DNA of 64,000 bases from Gallionellaceae bacterium (GTDB taxonomy: Bacteria > Pseudomonadota > Gammaproteobacteria > Burkholderiales > Thiobacillaceae), in the NCBI GenBank assembly GCA_028714735.1, contig JAQTLU010000007.1:102142-166141 (forward strand), in the 5' to 3' direction. The notes below the pieces were generated by a model. That model made no database searches, was not told the origin of the DNA, and saw only the letters and a list, made by a program, of their open reading frames with translations. This document shows positions 48,625 to 59,742 of the stretch, in pieces (within the stretch, counting starts at the first letter, position 1; every line of letters starts with the position of its first letter). Position numbers and translations under genes: made by a program.

Positions 48625-49863
<1,239 letters not shown>

Positions 49864-49899
49864 GTTTGTTGTTTTTTCGCGCGCGCAAAGGAGAGGGAC

Positions 49900-51093
49900 A
49901 TGCTGTTTGAACTCGAAGAGATGGATGTACAGGACGCCGTCATCAAGGTAATAGGCGTAGGCGGTTGCGGCGGCAATGCCGTGGACCACATGATCAACCA
50001 GGGCATGACCGGGGTGGAATTCCTGGCCATCAACACGGACGCCCAGGCGCTACGCCGCAACCAGGCGCCGATCCAGCTGCAGATCGGCACCAACGTGACC
50101 AAGGGTCTGGGCGCCGGCGCCCGGCCCGAGATCGGCCGTGAAGCCGCGCTGGAAGACCGCGAGCGCATCGCCGAGGTGATCGACGGCGCCGACATGCTGT
50201 TCATCACCGCCGGCATGGGCGGCGGTACCGGCACCGGTGCCGCCCCGGTGGTGGCGGAGGTGGCCAAGGAACTGGGCATCCTGACCGTGGCCGTGGTGAC
50301 CAAGCCGTTCCTGTTCGAGGGCAAGCGGATGCGGGTCGCCGACCATGGCCTCAAGGCCCTGGCCGAGCATGTCGATTCCCTGATCATCATCCCGAACGAC
50401 AAGCTGCGTGCGGTACTCGGCGGCGGCGTCAAGCTGGCCGATGCCTTCCAGGCGGCCAACGACGTGCTGCACAGCGCGGTCGGCGGCATCGCCGAGATCA
50501 TCAGCAATCCGGGCATGATCAACGTCGACTTTGCCGACGTGCGCACGGTGATGAGCGAGGTCGGCATGGCCATGATGGGCACCGCACAGGCCGAAGGCGA
50601 AGGTCGTGCCCGCGTCGCCGCCGAGGCCGCGGTGAAGAGCCCGTTGCTGGAGAACGTCGACCTGCGCGGCGCCCGCGGCGTGGTGGTCAACATCACCTCG
50701 GACGACAGCCTGACCATGGACGAGTTCTATGAAGTGATGAACACCATCCAGGGCTTCACCGCCGAGGAAGCCACGGTCATCGTCGGTACCGCGATGGACC
50801 CGGCCATGGGCGATATCCTGCGCGTGACCATGGTGGCAACCGGTCTGGGCAGCCCGCTGATGGCCAACAAGAACAGCAAGCCCCAGGTGGTGGTCGATAA
50901 CGTGCAGGCCACCGGCACCTATGGCATGCCCATGGGCGGGCGCGGCGAAGAGGTCAACCCCGACTACGAGATCCCCACGGCCATGCGGATGAATCCCAAC
51001 CGCGGCCGCGCCTCGGCGGGAATCGACACGGCGCTGCAACAGGGGGTGGAGACGCTCGACATACCGGCCTTCCTGCGTCGCCAGGCCGATTGA
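49900..51093 (+). CDS. ftsZ: Cell division protein FtsZ
   Basis: 397-residue tubulin-like GTPase that builds the Z ring. The nucleotide-binding GGCGGNAVDHM, the tubulin signature GGGTGTGAAP (about 106-115) and the T7 loop NVDFADVRTVM (core DFADV) are present. The C-terminal conserved peptide ETLDIPAFLRRQAD, which binds FtsA and other partners, is intact. AAAGGAG precedes the ATG. It is followed by lpxC after 36 nt. Confidence 0.97.
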   Translation: MLFELEEMDVQDAVIKVIGVGGCGGNAVDHMINQGMTGVEFLAINTDAQALRRNQAPIQLQIGTNVTKGLGAGARPEIGREAALEDRERIAEVIDGADMLFITAGMGGGTGTGAAPVVAEVAKELGILTVAVVTKPFLFEGKRMRVADHGLKALAEHVDSLIIIPNDKLRAVLGGGVKLADAFQAANDVLHSAVGGIAEIISNPGMINVDFADVRTVMSEVGMAMMGTAQAEGEGRARVAAEAAVKSPLLENVDLRGARGVVVNITSDDSLTMDEFYEVMNTIQGFTAEEATVIVGTAMDPAMGDILRVTMVATGLGSPLMANKNSKPQVVVDNVQATGTYGMPMGGRGEEVNPDYEIPTAMRMNPNRGRASAGIDTALQQGVETLDIPAFLRRQAD

Positions 51094-51129
51094 TGCCGCG
51101 TTAGCGGTGAAAATAGCTACAATTGCCGC

Positions 51130-52047
51130 ATGATTAAGCAGCGAAGCATCAAAACTTTAGTACGCGCGACCGGTGTCGGCTTGCATTCCGGGCAGAAGGT
51201 GGAGATCACCCTGCGCCCGGCAGCACCCGATACCGGTATTTTTTTTCGCCGCGTCGATCTGGCCGAACCGGTGACTTTCCGGATCGACCCGCATCTGGTC
51301 AGCGATACCCGTCTTTGTAGCGCGCTGGAGTGCAATGGCGCCCGGGTTGCGACCGTAGAACACCTGATGTCCGCCCTGGCCGGGCTGGGCATCGACAATC
51401 TGTACATCGACATCGATGCCGCCGAGGTCCCCATCCTGGACGGCTCGGCGGCGCCCTTCGTCTTCCTGCTGCAATCGGCGGGCATCGACGAGCAGGAGAA
51501 GCCGCGCCGTTATATCCGGGTGAAAAAGACCGTGCGCGTGGAAGAGGGCGACAAGTGGGCCGAGATTGCCCCCCACGACGGCTTCCGCATCCGTTTCAAG
51601 ATCGATTTCGAACACCCGGTCCTGAAACGGTCCGGACGGGAAATCAGCATCGATTTCGCCGAGACGTCCTACGTCAAGGAAATCAGCCGCGCCCGTACCT
51701 TCGGCTTCATGAACGAGGTCGAATACCTGCGCGCCAACGGCCTGGCCCTGGGCGGCAGCCTGGACAACGCCATCGTCATGGATGAATTCCGGGTGCTCAA
51801 CGCGGACGGGCTGCGCTATGCCGACGAGTTCGTGAAGCACAAGGTGCTGGATGCGGTGGGCGACTTCTACCTGGCCGGCCATGCCCTGCTGGGCGACATC
51901 ACTGCGTTCAAATCCGGCCACGGCCTCAACAACCAGTTGCTGTGCGCCCTGCTCGACGACGCCGAGGCCTGGGAGTGGGCGACCTTCGTCGACCCCGCGG
52001 CCACCCCGCCGGGACTGGCCCGGCAGATCTCGATCATGGCGGCCTGA
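51130..52047 (+). CDS. lpxC: UDP-3-O-acyl-N-acetylglucosamine deacetylase
   Basis: 305-residue zinc amidase, the committed step of lipid A synthesis. The zinc His in VEHLMSAL (about 78) and the HxxxD set in [10 protein letters not shown] (His and Asp, about 237-241) are present, as is the catalytic His in [10 protein letters not shown] (about 264). The N-terminus [18 protein letters not shown] (core GVGLHSG) is standard. It shows the organism makes lipopolysaccharide. The stop overlaps the next small gene as TGATG. Confidence 0.96.
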   Translation: MIKQRSIKTLVRATGVGLHSGQKVEITLRPAAPDTGIFFRRVDLAEPVTFRIDPHLVSDTRLCSALECNGARVATVEHLMSALAGLGIDNLYIDIDAAEVPILDGSAAPFVFLLQSAGIDEQEKPRRYIRVKKTVRVEEGDKWAEIAPHDGFRIRFKIDFEHPVLKRSGREISIDFAETSYVKEISRARTFGFMNEVEYLRANGLALGGSLDNAIVMDEFRVLNADGLRYADEFVKHKVLDAVGDFYLAGHALLGDITAFKSGHGLNNQLLCALLDDAEAWEWATFVDPAATPPGLARQISIMAA

Positions 52048-52232
52048 TGCTGGCCATCCGGCTGCTGATCGGTCTGGTCGGTGTCCTGATCGTACTGTCG
52101 CTGCTTGGTTACGCGGCCAGCCGCGACCCGCGCTGGCTGCGCTTCGCCGGCCTGAGCTTCAAGGGCGGGGTGGCGCTGGTGGCGATCCTGATGCTGATCT
52201 TCCTGGCGGAGCGCCTGCTGATGGTGCTGTGA
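52047..52232 (+). CDS. Small two-helix membrane protein downstream of lpxC
   Basis: 61-residue protein of unknown function. Two hydrophobic segments (about 2-22, RLLIGLVGVLIVLSLLGYAA core; and about 38-58, GVALVAILMLIFLAERLL) flank a short basic loop SRDPRWLRFAGLSF. The start codon overlaps the lpxC stop (TGATG), which argues for real, coupled translation, and a terminator follows. No family recognised. Confidence 0.65.
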   Translation: MLAIRLLIGLVGVLIVLSLLGYAASRDPRWLRFAGLSFKGGVALVAILMLIFLAERLLMVL

Positions 52233-52248
52233 ACCATGGGCTGAAATG

Positions 52249-52277
52249 AAAAAGGGCGGCTGGAAGCCGCCCTTTTC
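52249..52277. terminator. Terminator between the dcw cluster end and pilQ
   Basis: AAAAAGGGCGGC (52249-52260) and GCCGCCCTTTT (52266-52276) pair around TGGAA. The T-run on the right and the A-run on the left make it usable from both sides, for the dcw cluster and for the convergent pil operon. Confidence 0.88.
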
Positions 52278-52290
52278 GTTTGCCCGCGGG

Positions 52291-54453
52291 CTATTTCAAG
52301 GTGACCGCGTCGTCGAGCAGGCGTGGGGTCAGGAAGATCAAGAGTTCAGTCTTGGCATCCTGCTTGTAGTTGGTGCGGAACAGCGCGCCGAGTATCGGGA
52401 TATCGCCTAGCAACGGTACCTTCTCGGTGTCGTTGTTTTGAGTCTGTTCAAAGATGCCACCCAATACTACCGTTTCACCATTTTTGACTCGTACTTGGGT
52501 CTTGACCCGCTTGGTGTCGATCGGAATACCGCTTGCCATGACTTTGCCGGCCGCGTCCTTTTGCACCTCGACGTTCAGGATGATGTCCTCGTTGTTAAGC
52601 ACCTGCGGATCGACCAGCAGGCAGAGCAAGGCATCCTTGAATGCTACCGTAGCATTAGTGTTATTGGTGCCCGGCGTCAGATAGGGAATCTGCTGGCCTT
52701 GCAGGATGACGGCAGGCACCTGATTCTGGGTGACTACTCGCGGATTGGACAGGATCTTGCCGCGGTTGTCGGCTTCCAATGCCTGCAATTCGAGGCCCAA
52801 TATGGCATTGGAAGAGATGAAGGTGTAGGCAATTTGAGAGGCTGCATTTGTAAATGTCGATGTGTTGGCTGGCAGGTCTACGTTGTAGGGGACTGTCGTG
52901 CCAGGACCACCTGTGGCAATACTTGCTGCGTCGGTGGCAGTTGTCGAAATGCCGCCGCTGCCAATCTTGGCCTTGAAGCCAAGGCGTGCACCGAGTGCCC
53001 GACTGAACGAGTCGCCGGCCACGACGATGCGTGCCTCGATCATGATCTGGCGGGCGGGGATGTCAATCTCCTTGAGGAGGGCTTTGATCTTGGCGATTCG
53101 GTCAAAGGTGTCCTGGACGAAGATCGAGTTGGTCTTGAGGTCGAAATTGACCGTGCCGCGCTTGGAAACCATGCTGTTCGTGTTGCCGCTCGTGCCGGAG
53201 GCACCGGAGGATCCCGGGAAGTTCTCGTTGCGACCGCCTACGCCTTCGGCCGCGGTGGCACAGGTAACCTTTTCGCCGGCCTGGACGCTGGTAATCGACT
53301 TGCCGGTCAGGATGGCGTAGGCATCAGGCGCGCGCATGTAGTTCAGGCGGATGATCTCGGTCTGCAACTCCTCGACATCGGCGGCCTCCAGCTTCTGTTT
53401 TTCCTTGTCCATCAGTTCCTGGCGGGGGGCGACCCAGATGACGTTGCCGTTCTCGCGCTTATCCAGACCCTTGGTCATCAGGATAATGTCGAGGGCCTGG
53501 TCCCACGGCACCTCCTTGAGGCGCAGGGTGATGTTGCCGGCCACCGATTCGGCAGCGACGATGTTCAGGCCGGTAAAGTCGGCAATGACCTTGAGCACGG
53601 CGCGGACCTCGACGTTCTGGAAGTCGAGGGAAAGCTTTTCACCGTCGTAGCGGGTTTTCCCGGCGGTCTTGTCAGCGCTATCCAGGGGGGTGACTTCCAG
53701 GGTGAAGGTGTTGCCGGTCTGGTAGGAGAAAAAGTCCCATTTGCCCTTGGGGGTGACCACCATGCGGGTAGCCTGGCCCTGGGCGAAGGTTTCCACCGTC
53801 TGCGCGGGCGTGGCGAATTCGCTCACGTCCAGTCGGCGTTGCAGGCTTTGCGGCAGGCCGGTGTTGAGGAAATCGACCTGGATGGTCTTGCCTTTCTGCT
53901 TGATGTCGATGCCGACGCCGGGATCGGACAGGGTTACCTCGATCCGCCCCTCGCCTTTCTGGCCGCGCCGGAAGGTTACATCGCGGATGCTGTTGGCCGA
54001 ACTGGCGGGACTGGCGCTTGCGCTTTCAAAATGGCTGGGCGCCACGCCGCTACCGGCTTCTGAACCGTGCAGGGTCACGAATAATTGGTTCTTGTCCTTG
54101 CGCACCTCGTAGGCGGCCGGTCCTTTGAGGTCGACTACGATGCGGGTGCGGTCTGCCGTCTGGGCGATGTTGTAGGCGCGGATCACGCCCGTGTTGACGG
54201 TCTCGGACGCACGGCCAAGCGGGTTGTCGATGCCAGGCAGGTCCAGCACGATGCGATTGGGGTTGGTGGTGGTGAAGTGCATGGGCATTGCTGCCAGCGC
54301 CTCGCTCAGCGAGATGGTGACCACCTGGCTGTTCTCCGGCCCCTGGGTGACTTTGACGGACTGCAGGCTGTTGGCCAGTGCGGGCAAGGCCGATAGAAGC
54401 ATGCCGACCGCGGCTGCCATGCTGATAATCCGTGTCCGGGTCGATTTGACCAT
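52291..54453 (-). CDS. pilQ: Type IV pilus secretin PilQ
   Basis: Outer-membrane secretin of about 720 residues through which the pilus passes, also used for DNA uptake. A signal peptide (ending LPALANS) precedes an AMIN-type domain (about 30-115), a second AMIN-like domain, the secretin-associated STN/N domains (KLSLDFQNVEVRAVLKVIADFTGLN core) and the secretin channel ending VPLLGDIPILGALFR and TELLIFLTPRLL. A Gly/Ser/Asn-rich segment (about 400-420) interrupts the N1 region. Two starts are possible: ATG 54453 (GAGG 6 nt upstream, clean signal peptide) and ATG 54495 (overlapping the pilP stop as ATGA). Last gene of pilMNOPQ. Confidence 0.95.
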   Translation of the reverse strand: MVKSTRTRIISMAAAVGMLLSALPALANSLQSVKVTQGPENSQVVTISLSEALAAMPMHFTTTNPNRIVLDLPGIDNPLGRASETVNTGVIRAYNIAQTADRTRIVVDLKGPAAYEVRKDKNQLFVTLHGSEAGSGVAPSHFESASASPASSANSIRDVTFRRGQKGEGRIEVTLSDPGVGIDIKQKGKTIQVDFLNTGLPQSLQRRLDVSEFATPAQTVETFAQGQATRMVVTPKGKWDFFSYQTGNTFTLEVTPLDSADKTAGKTRYDGEKLSLDFQNVEVRAVLKVIADFTGLNIVAAESVAGNITLRLKEVPWDQALDIILMTKGLDKRENGNVIWVAPRQELMDKEKQKLEAADVEELQTEIIRLNYMRAPDAYAILTGKSITSVQAGEKVTCATAAEGVGGRNENFPGSSGASGTSGNTNSMVSKRGTVNFDLKTNSIFVQDTFDRIAKIKALLKEIDIPARQIMIEARIVVAGDSFSRALGARLGFKAKIGSGGISTTATDAASIATGGPGTTVPYNVDLPANTSTFTNAASQIAYTFISSNAILGLELQALEADNRGKILSNPRVVTQNQVPAVILQGQQIPYLTPGTNNTNATVAFKDALLCLLVDPQVLNNEDIILNVEVQKDAAGKVMASGIPIDTKRVKTQVRVKNGETVVLGGIFEQTQNNDTEKVPLLGDIPILGALFRTNYKQDAKTELLIFLTPRLLDDAVTLK

Positions 54454-54491
54454 ATTGAACCTCAATTCGTTTGCTGTATGCGGAGTGGCCG

Positions 54492-55007
54492 TCATTTCGG
54501 TGCTTCCTCATTCATGCTCATCATCGCCGTGGACGCGGTCCATTCGCCGCTGGCGTCCTGTATGAGTTCCTTGATTTCGAGGCCGTCCTCGTTGATGGCG
54601 CTTACCTTGCCATAGTTCTGCCCGATGTGTCCGCCGATCTTGACCGTGTGCAATGTGCCTTTGGGGTCCTTGATGACCGCATATAGGGCATGGCCTGCCT
54701 TTTTCATGGTGCCGACCATGCGCAGTGCATCGAGGGGATATTCCTCCAGCGGTTCGCGCGGCCGGTTGGCGTCGGGCAGCGTGCCGGAACCGGCGGGTCG
54801 TAAATTCCGGGCGAAAAAGGGATCGGTCAGTTCGCCTTGCCGGTACTCGAACGTGTCCACCTTCTTGACGGCCGGCAGGGGCTCGATCTTGCTGGCGCCC
54901 TCCTTGCCCGTCGATTCCATGAAGGCGCGCAGGTCGTCAAAGCCGTCATTGCTGCAGCCGGAAAGCGCCAGACAGAACAAGAAAGGGGTAAGAAACGGCG
55001 TTCTCAT
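54492..55007 (-). CDS. pilP: Type IV pilus assembly lipoprotein PilP
   Basis: 171-residue inner-membrane lipoprotein that links PilN/PilO to PilQ. The lipobox LALSGC places the lipid Cys near 18. The C-terminal beta domain has EYPLDALRMVGTMKKAGHALYAVIKDP (core YPLDALRMVGT), which is diagnostic. It lies 2 nt after pilO and its end overlaps the alternative pilQ start. Confidence 0.94.
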   Translation of the reverse strand: MRTPFLTPFLFCLALSGCSNDGFDDLRAFMESTGKEGASKIEPLPAVKKVDTFEYRQGELTDPFFARNLRPAGSGTLPDANRPREPLEEYPLDALRMVGTMKKAGHALYAVIKDPKGTLHTVKIGGHIGQNYGKVSAINEDGLEIKELIQDASGEWTASTAMMSMNEEAPK

Positions 55008-55009
55008 TT

Positions 55010-55642
55010 CTATTTGCCCTTTGCCTTGTTGCCGCCGCCTGCCTTGCTCTTGGCGGGCATTTCACTCTCGTCCAGATAGCGGTAGGTGCGTACCGTGGCA
55101 TCCATGACTATCCGGCCGGTCTTGCTGGAAGGCGCGAGGCTGATGTCATGGATGGTGACCACACGCGGTAACTTGGCAACGTCGCTGACGAAGTTGCCAA
55201 GGTCATGATAATTGCCATTGACCTTGATGGTCACCGGCAGCGTGGCGTAGAAATCTGCCTTGGTTTCGTTGCCCGGACGGAAAAGGTCGAATTCGAGCCC
55301 GCGCCCGATACCGATCTGGTTCACGTCGGTAAGCAGATTGTCCATTTCGGATTTGTTGGGCAGCTGCTTCAACAGGGCGGACAAGGCCTTCTCGGTGTCG
55401 GCGAGGCGCTGCTTGTACGCCTCATAATTGATCGCCTGGCGCTTCTTGCCGGTATAGGTGTCGCGCAGACGCAATTCCTCTGCCTGGGCGGCCTTGAGTC
55501 CGTCGATGCCGGAAGACCAGTCCATGTAATAGCCAACGGCGAGAATCACGACCATGATGAACCCGGCCACGACGGCCTTGACGGCCGCGGGCGCTTGGAC
55601 CAGTTCACTGATGTCCAGGTTGTTGAGATCGGACATGTTCAT
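55010..55642 (-). CDS. pilO: Type IV pilus inner-membrane protein PilO
   Basis: 210-residue bitopic protein with one helix (about 23-42, VKAVVAGFIMVVILAVGYYM core), a coiled coil, and a ferredoxin-like periplasmic domain (NQIGIGRGLEFDLFRPGNE, then VNGNYHDLGNFVSDVAKLPRVVTI core YHDLGNF). It heterodimerises with PilN. The start overlaps the pilN stop as ATGA. Confidence 0.94.
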   Translation of the reverse strand: MNMSDLNNLDISELVQAPAAVKAVVAGFIMVVILAVGYYMDWSSGIDGLKAAQAEELRLRDTYTGKKRQAINYEAYKQRLADTEKALSALLKQLPNKSEMDNLLTDVNQIGIGRGLEFDLFRPGNETKADFYATLPVTIKVNGNYHDLGNFVSDVAKLPRVVTIHDISLAPSSKTGRIVMDATVRTYRYLDESEMPAKSKAGGGNKAKGK

Positions 55643-56238
55643 GGTTTGCCTGCCTTTTGCTCGGACGAGGTCCCGGGCCCCGCTGGCGCAACGGGTACAG
55701 TCTGCGTGGCTTCAAGGCTGAACTCGTTGACCCGCATCTTGTTCTGGTCGGCGGTCTTGACTTCGATCAGGCGTGGCGCGTTGAGCCATTGCGAGTTTTC
55801 TATGTTGCGCATGAGCGTTGACACGCGCGCGCTGGATTGGGCGTAGCCGGACAGGGTGAGTTTGTTGCCGGCCTGCTTGATGGATTTCAGGTACATGCCC
55901 TCGGGCAGTTGCCGGGCCAGTTCGTCAAACAGGTGCACCACTTCGGCCCGGTTGACCTGCAATTCTTCAACCACCTGTTTACGGGCAAGCAGCGCGTTGG
56001 TCTTTTCCTTGAGTTGGGCAATTTCCTTGATCTGTGCGTCCAGCTTGGCAATTTCGACCTTGAGGAAGGTATTGCGCTGGTCCTGTTGGTCTTTCATCCC
56101 TGTGATGATGAAATGCCCGAGCACGACAGCCACCAGGCCGGCCAGCGCTGAGCCGACGATCAGGGCAACCAAGGTTTTTTGTTGGAGCGCGCGGCGTTGT
56201 TCACGGTGCGGCAGCAGATTGATGCGGATGGCGGTCAT
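55639..56238 (-). CDS. pilN: Type IV pilus assembly protein PilN
   Basis: 199-residue bitopic protein. The N-terminal INLLPHRE motif (about 5-12), which binds PilM, is intact. One helix follows (about 22-44), then a coiled coil and a ferredoxin-like domain. The ATG at 56238, overlapping the pilM stop (ATGA), gives the conserved MTAIRINLLPHRE; a longer frame would add eleven residues. Confidence 0.94.
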   Translation of the reverse strand: MTAIRINLLPHREQRRALQQKTLVALIVGSALAGLVAVVLGHFIITGMKDQQDQRNTFLKVEIAKLDAQIKEIAQLKEKTNALLARKQVVEELQVNRAEVVHLFDELARQLPEGMYLKSIKQAGNKLTLSGYAQSSARVSTLMRNIENSQWLNAPRLIEVKTADQNKMRVNEFSLEATQTVPVAPAGPGTSSEQKAGKP

Positions 56239-57311
56239 GCTGGATCGAACCTTCGCAAGGCGAGGCCGCAAGCGACGAACAGGGCCGGCGCGTCAATGGC
56301 AAGCTGCCTGGCCTTGACGTGGCTGGACACCGCCATTTTCGCAAACGGGTTGGCGATGATGGTGCTGATCTGGGTCTTGTTGTAGACGGCTTCGTCAAGG
56401 CCGGGTACGGAAGAGCAGCCACCGGCGAGCAGTAGATGATCGATATGCTGTTGCGGCGAAGAGGCAAAAAAAAGCTGCAATGCCCGGCTGATTTCCTGAG
56501 CGGCGGAATCCAGGAAGGGGCGCAGTACCTCGGACTCGAAGCTGTCGGGAAGCAGGCCCTTGCACTTGGCATCTTCCGCTTCTTCCCATGGCAACCCGAA
56601 CCGCCGGCTGATTTCCTGGGTCAGTATCTGGCCGCCGAACGGGTGCTCGCGCTGGTAGACCGGTTTGTTGTCATGCATGATGTTGACATGCGTGGTCGTG
56701 TGCCCGATGTCGACGATGGCTACGGTCTGTCCTTTGCCTTCGTTGGGCAACTGGAAGGAGACCTGGTCGAATGCGCGTAGGGTCGCATAGGTGTCGACGT
56801 CCATGACCGTCGTCTTGAGTCCAGCCGATTCGGCCACGGCAACTCGTTCCTCGACACGGTCTTTGCGGGTGATGACGACGAGCACTTCGTTGTCGCTTGT
56901 GCTGCGTTCGGAAGGCCCCAGAACCTGGAAGTCGAGTGTGATGTCCTCCATCGGGAAGGGCACGATCTGATTTGCCTCGGAGATGGCTTGAGTCTCGATG
57001 TCGGCTTCGCTGGCTTCCTTGGGCAGGACCAGCTTCTTGGCGGTGACGGCGGAGGCAGGCAGGGCCAGTACGATGTCGCGGGTACGGGTGTCGAACGCAA
57101 GCCAGGCTTCGCGCATCGCAGCCACGACCGCCTCCGGCTTGGTCACGGTGCCTTCCGTTACGGCTTCACGAGGGAGACGGGCTATGGCATAACGCTCAAC
57201 ACGTCGGGAACCGTCGCTACCGATGCTGAGCTCAAGCATTTTGACCGCTGATGAGCTAATATCGACGCCAATCAGCGGTTTTGACTTGCTGCTGAATAAT
57301 CCAAAGCCCAA
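56235..57311 (-). CDS. pilM: Type IV pilus assembly ATPase-like protein PilM
   Basis: 358-residue cytosolic actin-like protein that binds the PilN tail and links it to the pilus machine. Motifs: KPLIGVDISSSAVKMLEL at the N-terminus, AIVDIGHTTTHVNIM (core DIGHTTTH) and LLLAGGCSSVPGLDE. The start is a TTG at 57311 with AGGGA 4 nt upstream; an ATG slightly further upstream is out of frame. First gene of pilMNOPQ, divergent from PBP1A. Confidence 0.94.
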   Translation of the reverse strand: MGFGLFSSKSKPLIGVDISSSAVKMLELSIGSDGSRRVERYAIARLPREAVTEGTVTKPEAVVAAMREAWLAFDTRTRDIVLALPASAVTAKKLVLPKEASEADIETQAISEANQIVPFPMEDITLDFQVLGPSERSTSDNEVLVVITRKDRVEERVAVAESAGLKTTVMDVDTYATLRAFDQVSFQLPNEGKGQTVAIVDIGHTTTHVNIMHDNKPVYQREHPFGGQILTQEISRRFGLPWEEAEDAKCKGLLPDSFESEVLRPFLDSAAQEISRALQLFFASSPQQHIDHLLLAGGCSSVPGLDEAVYNKTQISTIIANPFAKMAVSSHVKARQLAIDAPALFVACGLALRRFDPA

Positions 57312-57465
57312 AATTTCCCTTTCATGCAGCCTGGTTAGCGCTTTTATTTAAGTTTGTTTCACAAATCCTAGCAACAATTTTTTTAGTGGCGCAACTTTAT
57401 TTTGGTTCTGAGGCCGGATTAGTGGATTGTGGATCAGTTTGCGGCCTGGCCGAAGGAATAGTTTG

Positions 57466-59742
57466 ATGCGTAAGCAGTGGTGGTATTACGTCCTGATCGC
57501 CGGAGCCGGCTTGTTGGTTGCGGCGGCTGCCGCAGCAGGACTCGCGACGGCGTTGATCTACCCGTCGTTGCCCAGCCTGGAAGTCTTGACCGATTACCGC
57601 CCGAAGATGCCGCTCAAGGTGTATTCGGAGGATGGCGGACTGCTGGCCGAGTTTGGCGAGGAAAGACGGTCGGTGGTGCGGTTGAAGGATGTGCCGTTGG
57701 TCATGCGCCAGGCCATCCTCGCCGCAGAGGATGAGCGATTCTATCAACACGGCGGCGTCGATACGCAAGGCGTATTGCGTGCGGCCGTGTCCAATATCCT
57801 GTCCGGCGGCGTCAAGGAGGGTGCCTCGACCATCACCATGCAGGTTGCCCGCAACTTTTTCCTGTCTTCCGACCGGACGATGCGGCGCAAACTGAACGAG
57901 GTGATGCTGGCTTTCAAGATCGAACACACCTTGTCGAAGGATGAAATCTTCGAGCTGTACATCAACCAGATCTATCTGGGGCAGCGGGCCTACGGCTTTG
58001 CCGCCGCCGCGCAGACCTATTTCGGCAAACCGATCGCCCAGATAAACCTGGCCGAAGCGGCCATGCTCGCCGGCCTGCCCAAGGCGCCATCGGCCTACAA
58101 TCCGGTCGCCAATCCGCCGCGTGCCAAGGCTCGTCAACAATATGTCCTGAAACGCATGCGCGAACTCGGCTTCATTACGGCTGCAGAACTGGCCAAGGCG
58201 AAAGAGACGAAACTGCTGGTCAGGGGCTCGTCGCGTAGTTATGGCGCGGCCGCCAGCCATCTCGCCGAGATGGTCAGACAATATGCCTATCAGCGGTATG
58301 GCGAACAGATCTATGCCAGTGGCATGAAGATTTACACCACCATACGGATGGTGGAACAAAAGGCCGCAGAAGACGCTGTCCGGGCCGGTGTGGTGGAGTT
58401 CAATCGCCGTCGTGGCTATCCGGGTCCCGAGGCTCAGGTCCGTCTGTCCGAGGATGAAGAAGCAAGAGCGCAAGCGATGGCTGACGCGCTCGGCCGAGAC
58501 GAGGTCAATGGCCTGTTGCCGGCCATCGTGACCGAGATCGGCAAGAAACAGATTCGGGTGCGTCTCCGGAGTGGCGATGAAGTGACCCTGGGCGAGAGTG
58601 AAGTGGGCTTTGCCAGGAATGCGCTGTCGGCCAAGACGCCGGCCGCCAAGCGCCTGCAGGTCGGGTCGCTGGTCAGGGTGGTGCAATTGGCGCCGGGGCA
58701 GCCCTGGCAGTTGTCCTATCTGCCCCAGGTCGAGGCCGCGCTGGTGGCCATTTCCCCGGATACCGGGGCGATACGTGCCTTGGTGGGCGGCTTCGATTTC
58801 TCGCGCAACCAGTTCAACCATGTCACCCAGGCCTGGCGTCAGCCCGGCTCGTCATTCAAGCCTTTTATCTATTCGGCCGCGCTCGAACGCGGCGTTACCC
58901 CGGCTACCGTATTCGACGATGCCCCGCTGGAAGTCGATCCCGCCCAGACCGGCGACCAGTTGTGGGAACCGAAGAACTACGATGGCGAAGCGGATGGCCC
59001 GACCACGATGCGGACCGCGCTGTACAAGTCGAAGAACCTGGTGGCGATTCGTGTACTTCAGGCCACAGGTACCGAATTCGCGCAGGCCCATGCCTTGCGT
59101 TTCGGCTTTACGCCAGAGCGCATACCGCCTTATCTGACCATGGCCCTCGGGGCCGGCGAGGTCACCCCCTTGCAACTGGTGTCGGCCTACGCCGTGTTTG
59201 CCAATGGCGGGATGCTGCCGCGCCCCTATTACCTGACCAGGGTGACCGACAAGGACGGCAAGGTGCTGGAGTCCTTCGCGGCTCAGCCGGCCGAGCGTGT
59301 GCTGGAGGCCCGCAATGCCTTCGTCATGACCTCGCTGCTGCAGGATGTCGTGCGTAGGGGTACGGCAGCGGCAGCTTCGAGTCTGGGCCGTTCCGATCTG
59401 GCCGGAAAGACCGGCACCACCAACGACCACCGGGACACCTGGTTTGCCGGCTATAGCCCCGACCGGGTCGCCGTCACCTGGATGGGCTACGACCAGCCCA
59501 GGCCGATGGGGCCGGGTGAGACCGGCAGCCAGGCGGCGTTACCGATCTGGATGCGTTACATGTCGGTGGCGCTAAAGGGGCTGCCGATGAAGGCTTACTC
59601 CGTTCCGGAAGGCGTGGTGACGTTGAATGTGGACCCGAAGACCGGTGTGCTCGATCCCTCCGGGCAGCCGGAGTATTTCTTCCAGGAATTCACCCCCCAG
59701 GCTGTGATGCCCTGGGGGATCGGGGGGGTGAATGTCCCGTGA
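57466..59742 (+). CDS. mrcA: Penicillin-binding protein 1A
   Basis: 758-residue bifunctional peptidoglycan synthase. One membrane helix (about 9-30), then the GT51 glycosyltransferase with EDERFYQHGGVD (catalytic Glu) and GASTITMQVARNFFLS (core GASTITMQ), an OB-like insertion (about 320-410) and the transpeptidase with SSFKPF (Ser about 464), SKN (about 524) and KTGTTND (about 648). GAAGGA lies 8 nt before the chosen ATG. It is divergent from pilM with a 154-nt gap, a common arrangement, and overlaps the next gene by 11 nt. Confidence 0.95.
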   Translation: MRKQWWYYVLIAGAGLLVAAAAAAGLATALIYPSLPSLEVLTDYRPKMPLKVYSEDGGLLAEFGEERRSVVRLKDVPLVMRQAILAAEDERFYQHGGVDTQGVLRAAVSNILSGGVKEGASTITMQVARNFFLSSDRTMRRKLNEVMLAFKIEHTLSKDEIFELYINQIYLGQRAYGFAAAAQTYFGKPIAQINLAEAAMLAGLPKAPSAYNPVANPPRAKARQQYVLKRMRELGFITAAELAKAKETKLLVRGSSRSYGAAASHLAEMVRQYAYQRYGEQIYASGMKIYTTIRMVEQKAAEDAVRAGVVEFNRRRGYPGPEAQVRLSEDEEARAQAMADALGRDEVNGLLPAIVTEIGKKQIRVRLRSGDEVTLGESEVGFARNALSAKTPAAKRLQVGSLVRVVQLAPGQPWQLSYLPQVEAALVAISPDTGAIRALVGGFDFSRNQFNHVTQAWRQPGSSFKPFIYSAALERGVTPATVFDDAPLEVDPAQTGDQLWEPKNYDGEADGPTTMRTALYKSKNLVAIRVLQATGTEFAQAHALRFGFTPERIPPYLTMALGAGEVTPLQLVSAYAVFANGGMLPRPYYLTRVTDKDGKVLESFAAQPAERVLEARNAFVMTSLLQDVVRRGTAAAASSLGRSDLAGKTGTTNDHRDTWFAGYSPDRVAVTWMGYDQPRPMGPGETGSQAALPIWMRYMSVALKGLPMKAYSVPEGVVTLNVDPKTGVLDPSGQPEYFFQEFTPQAVMPWGIGGVNVP

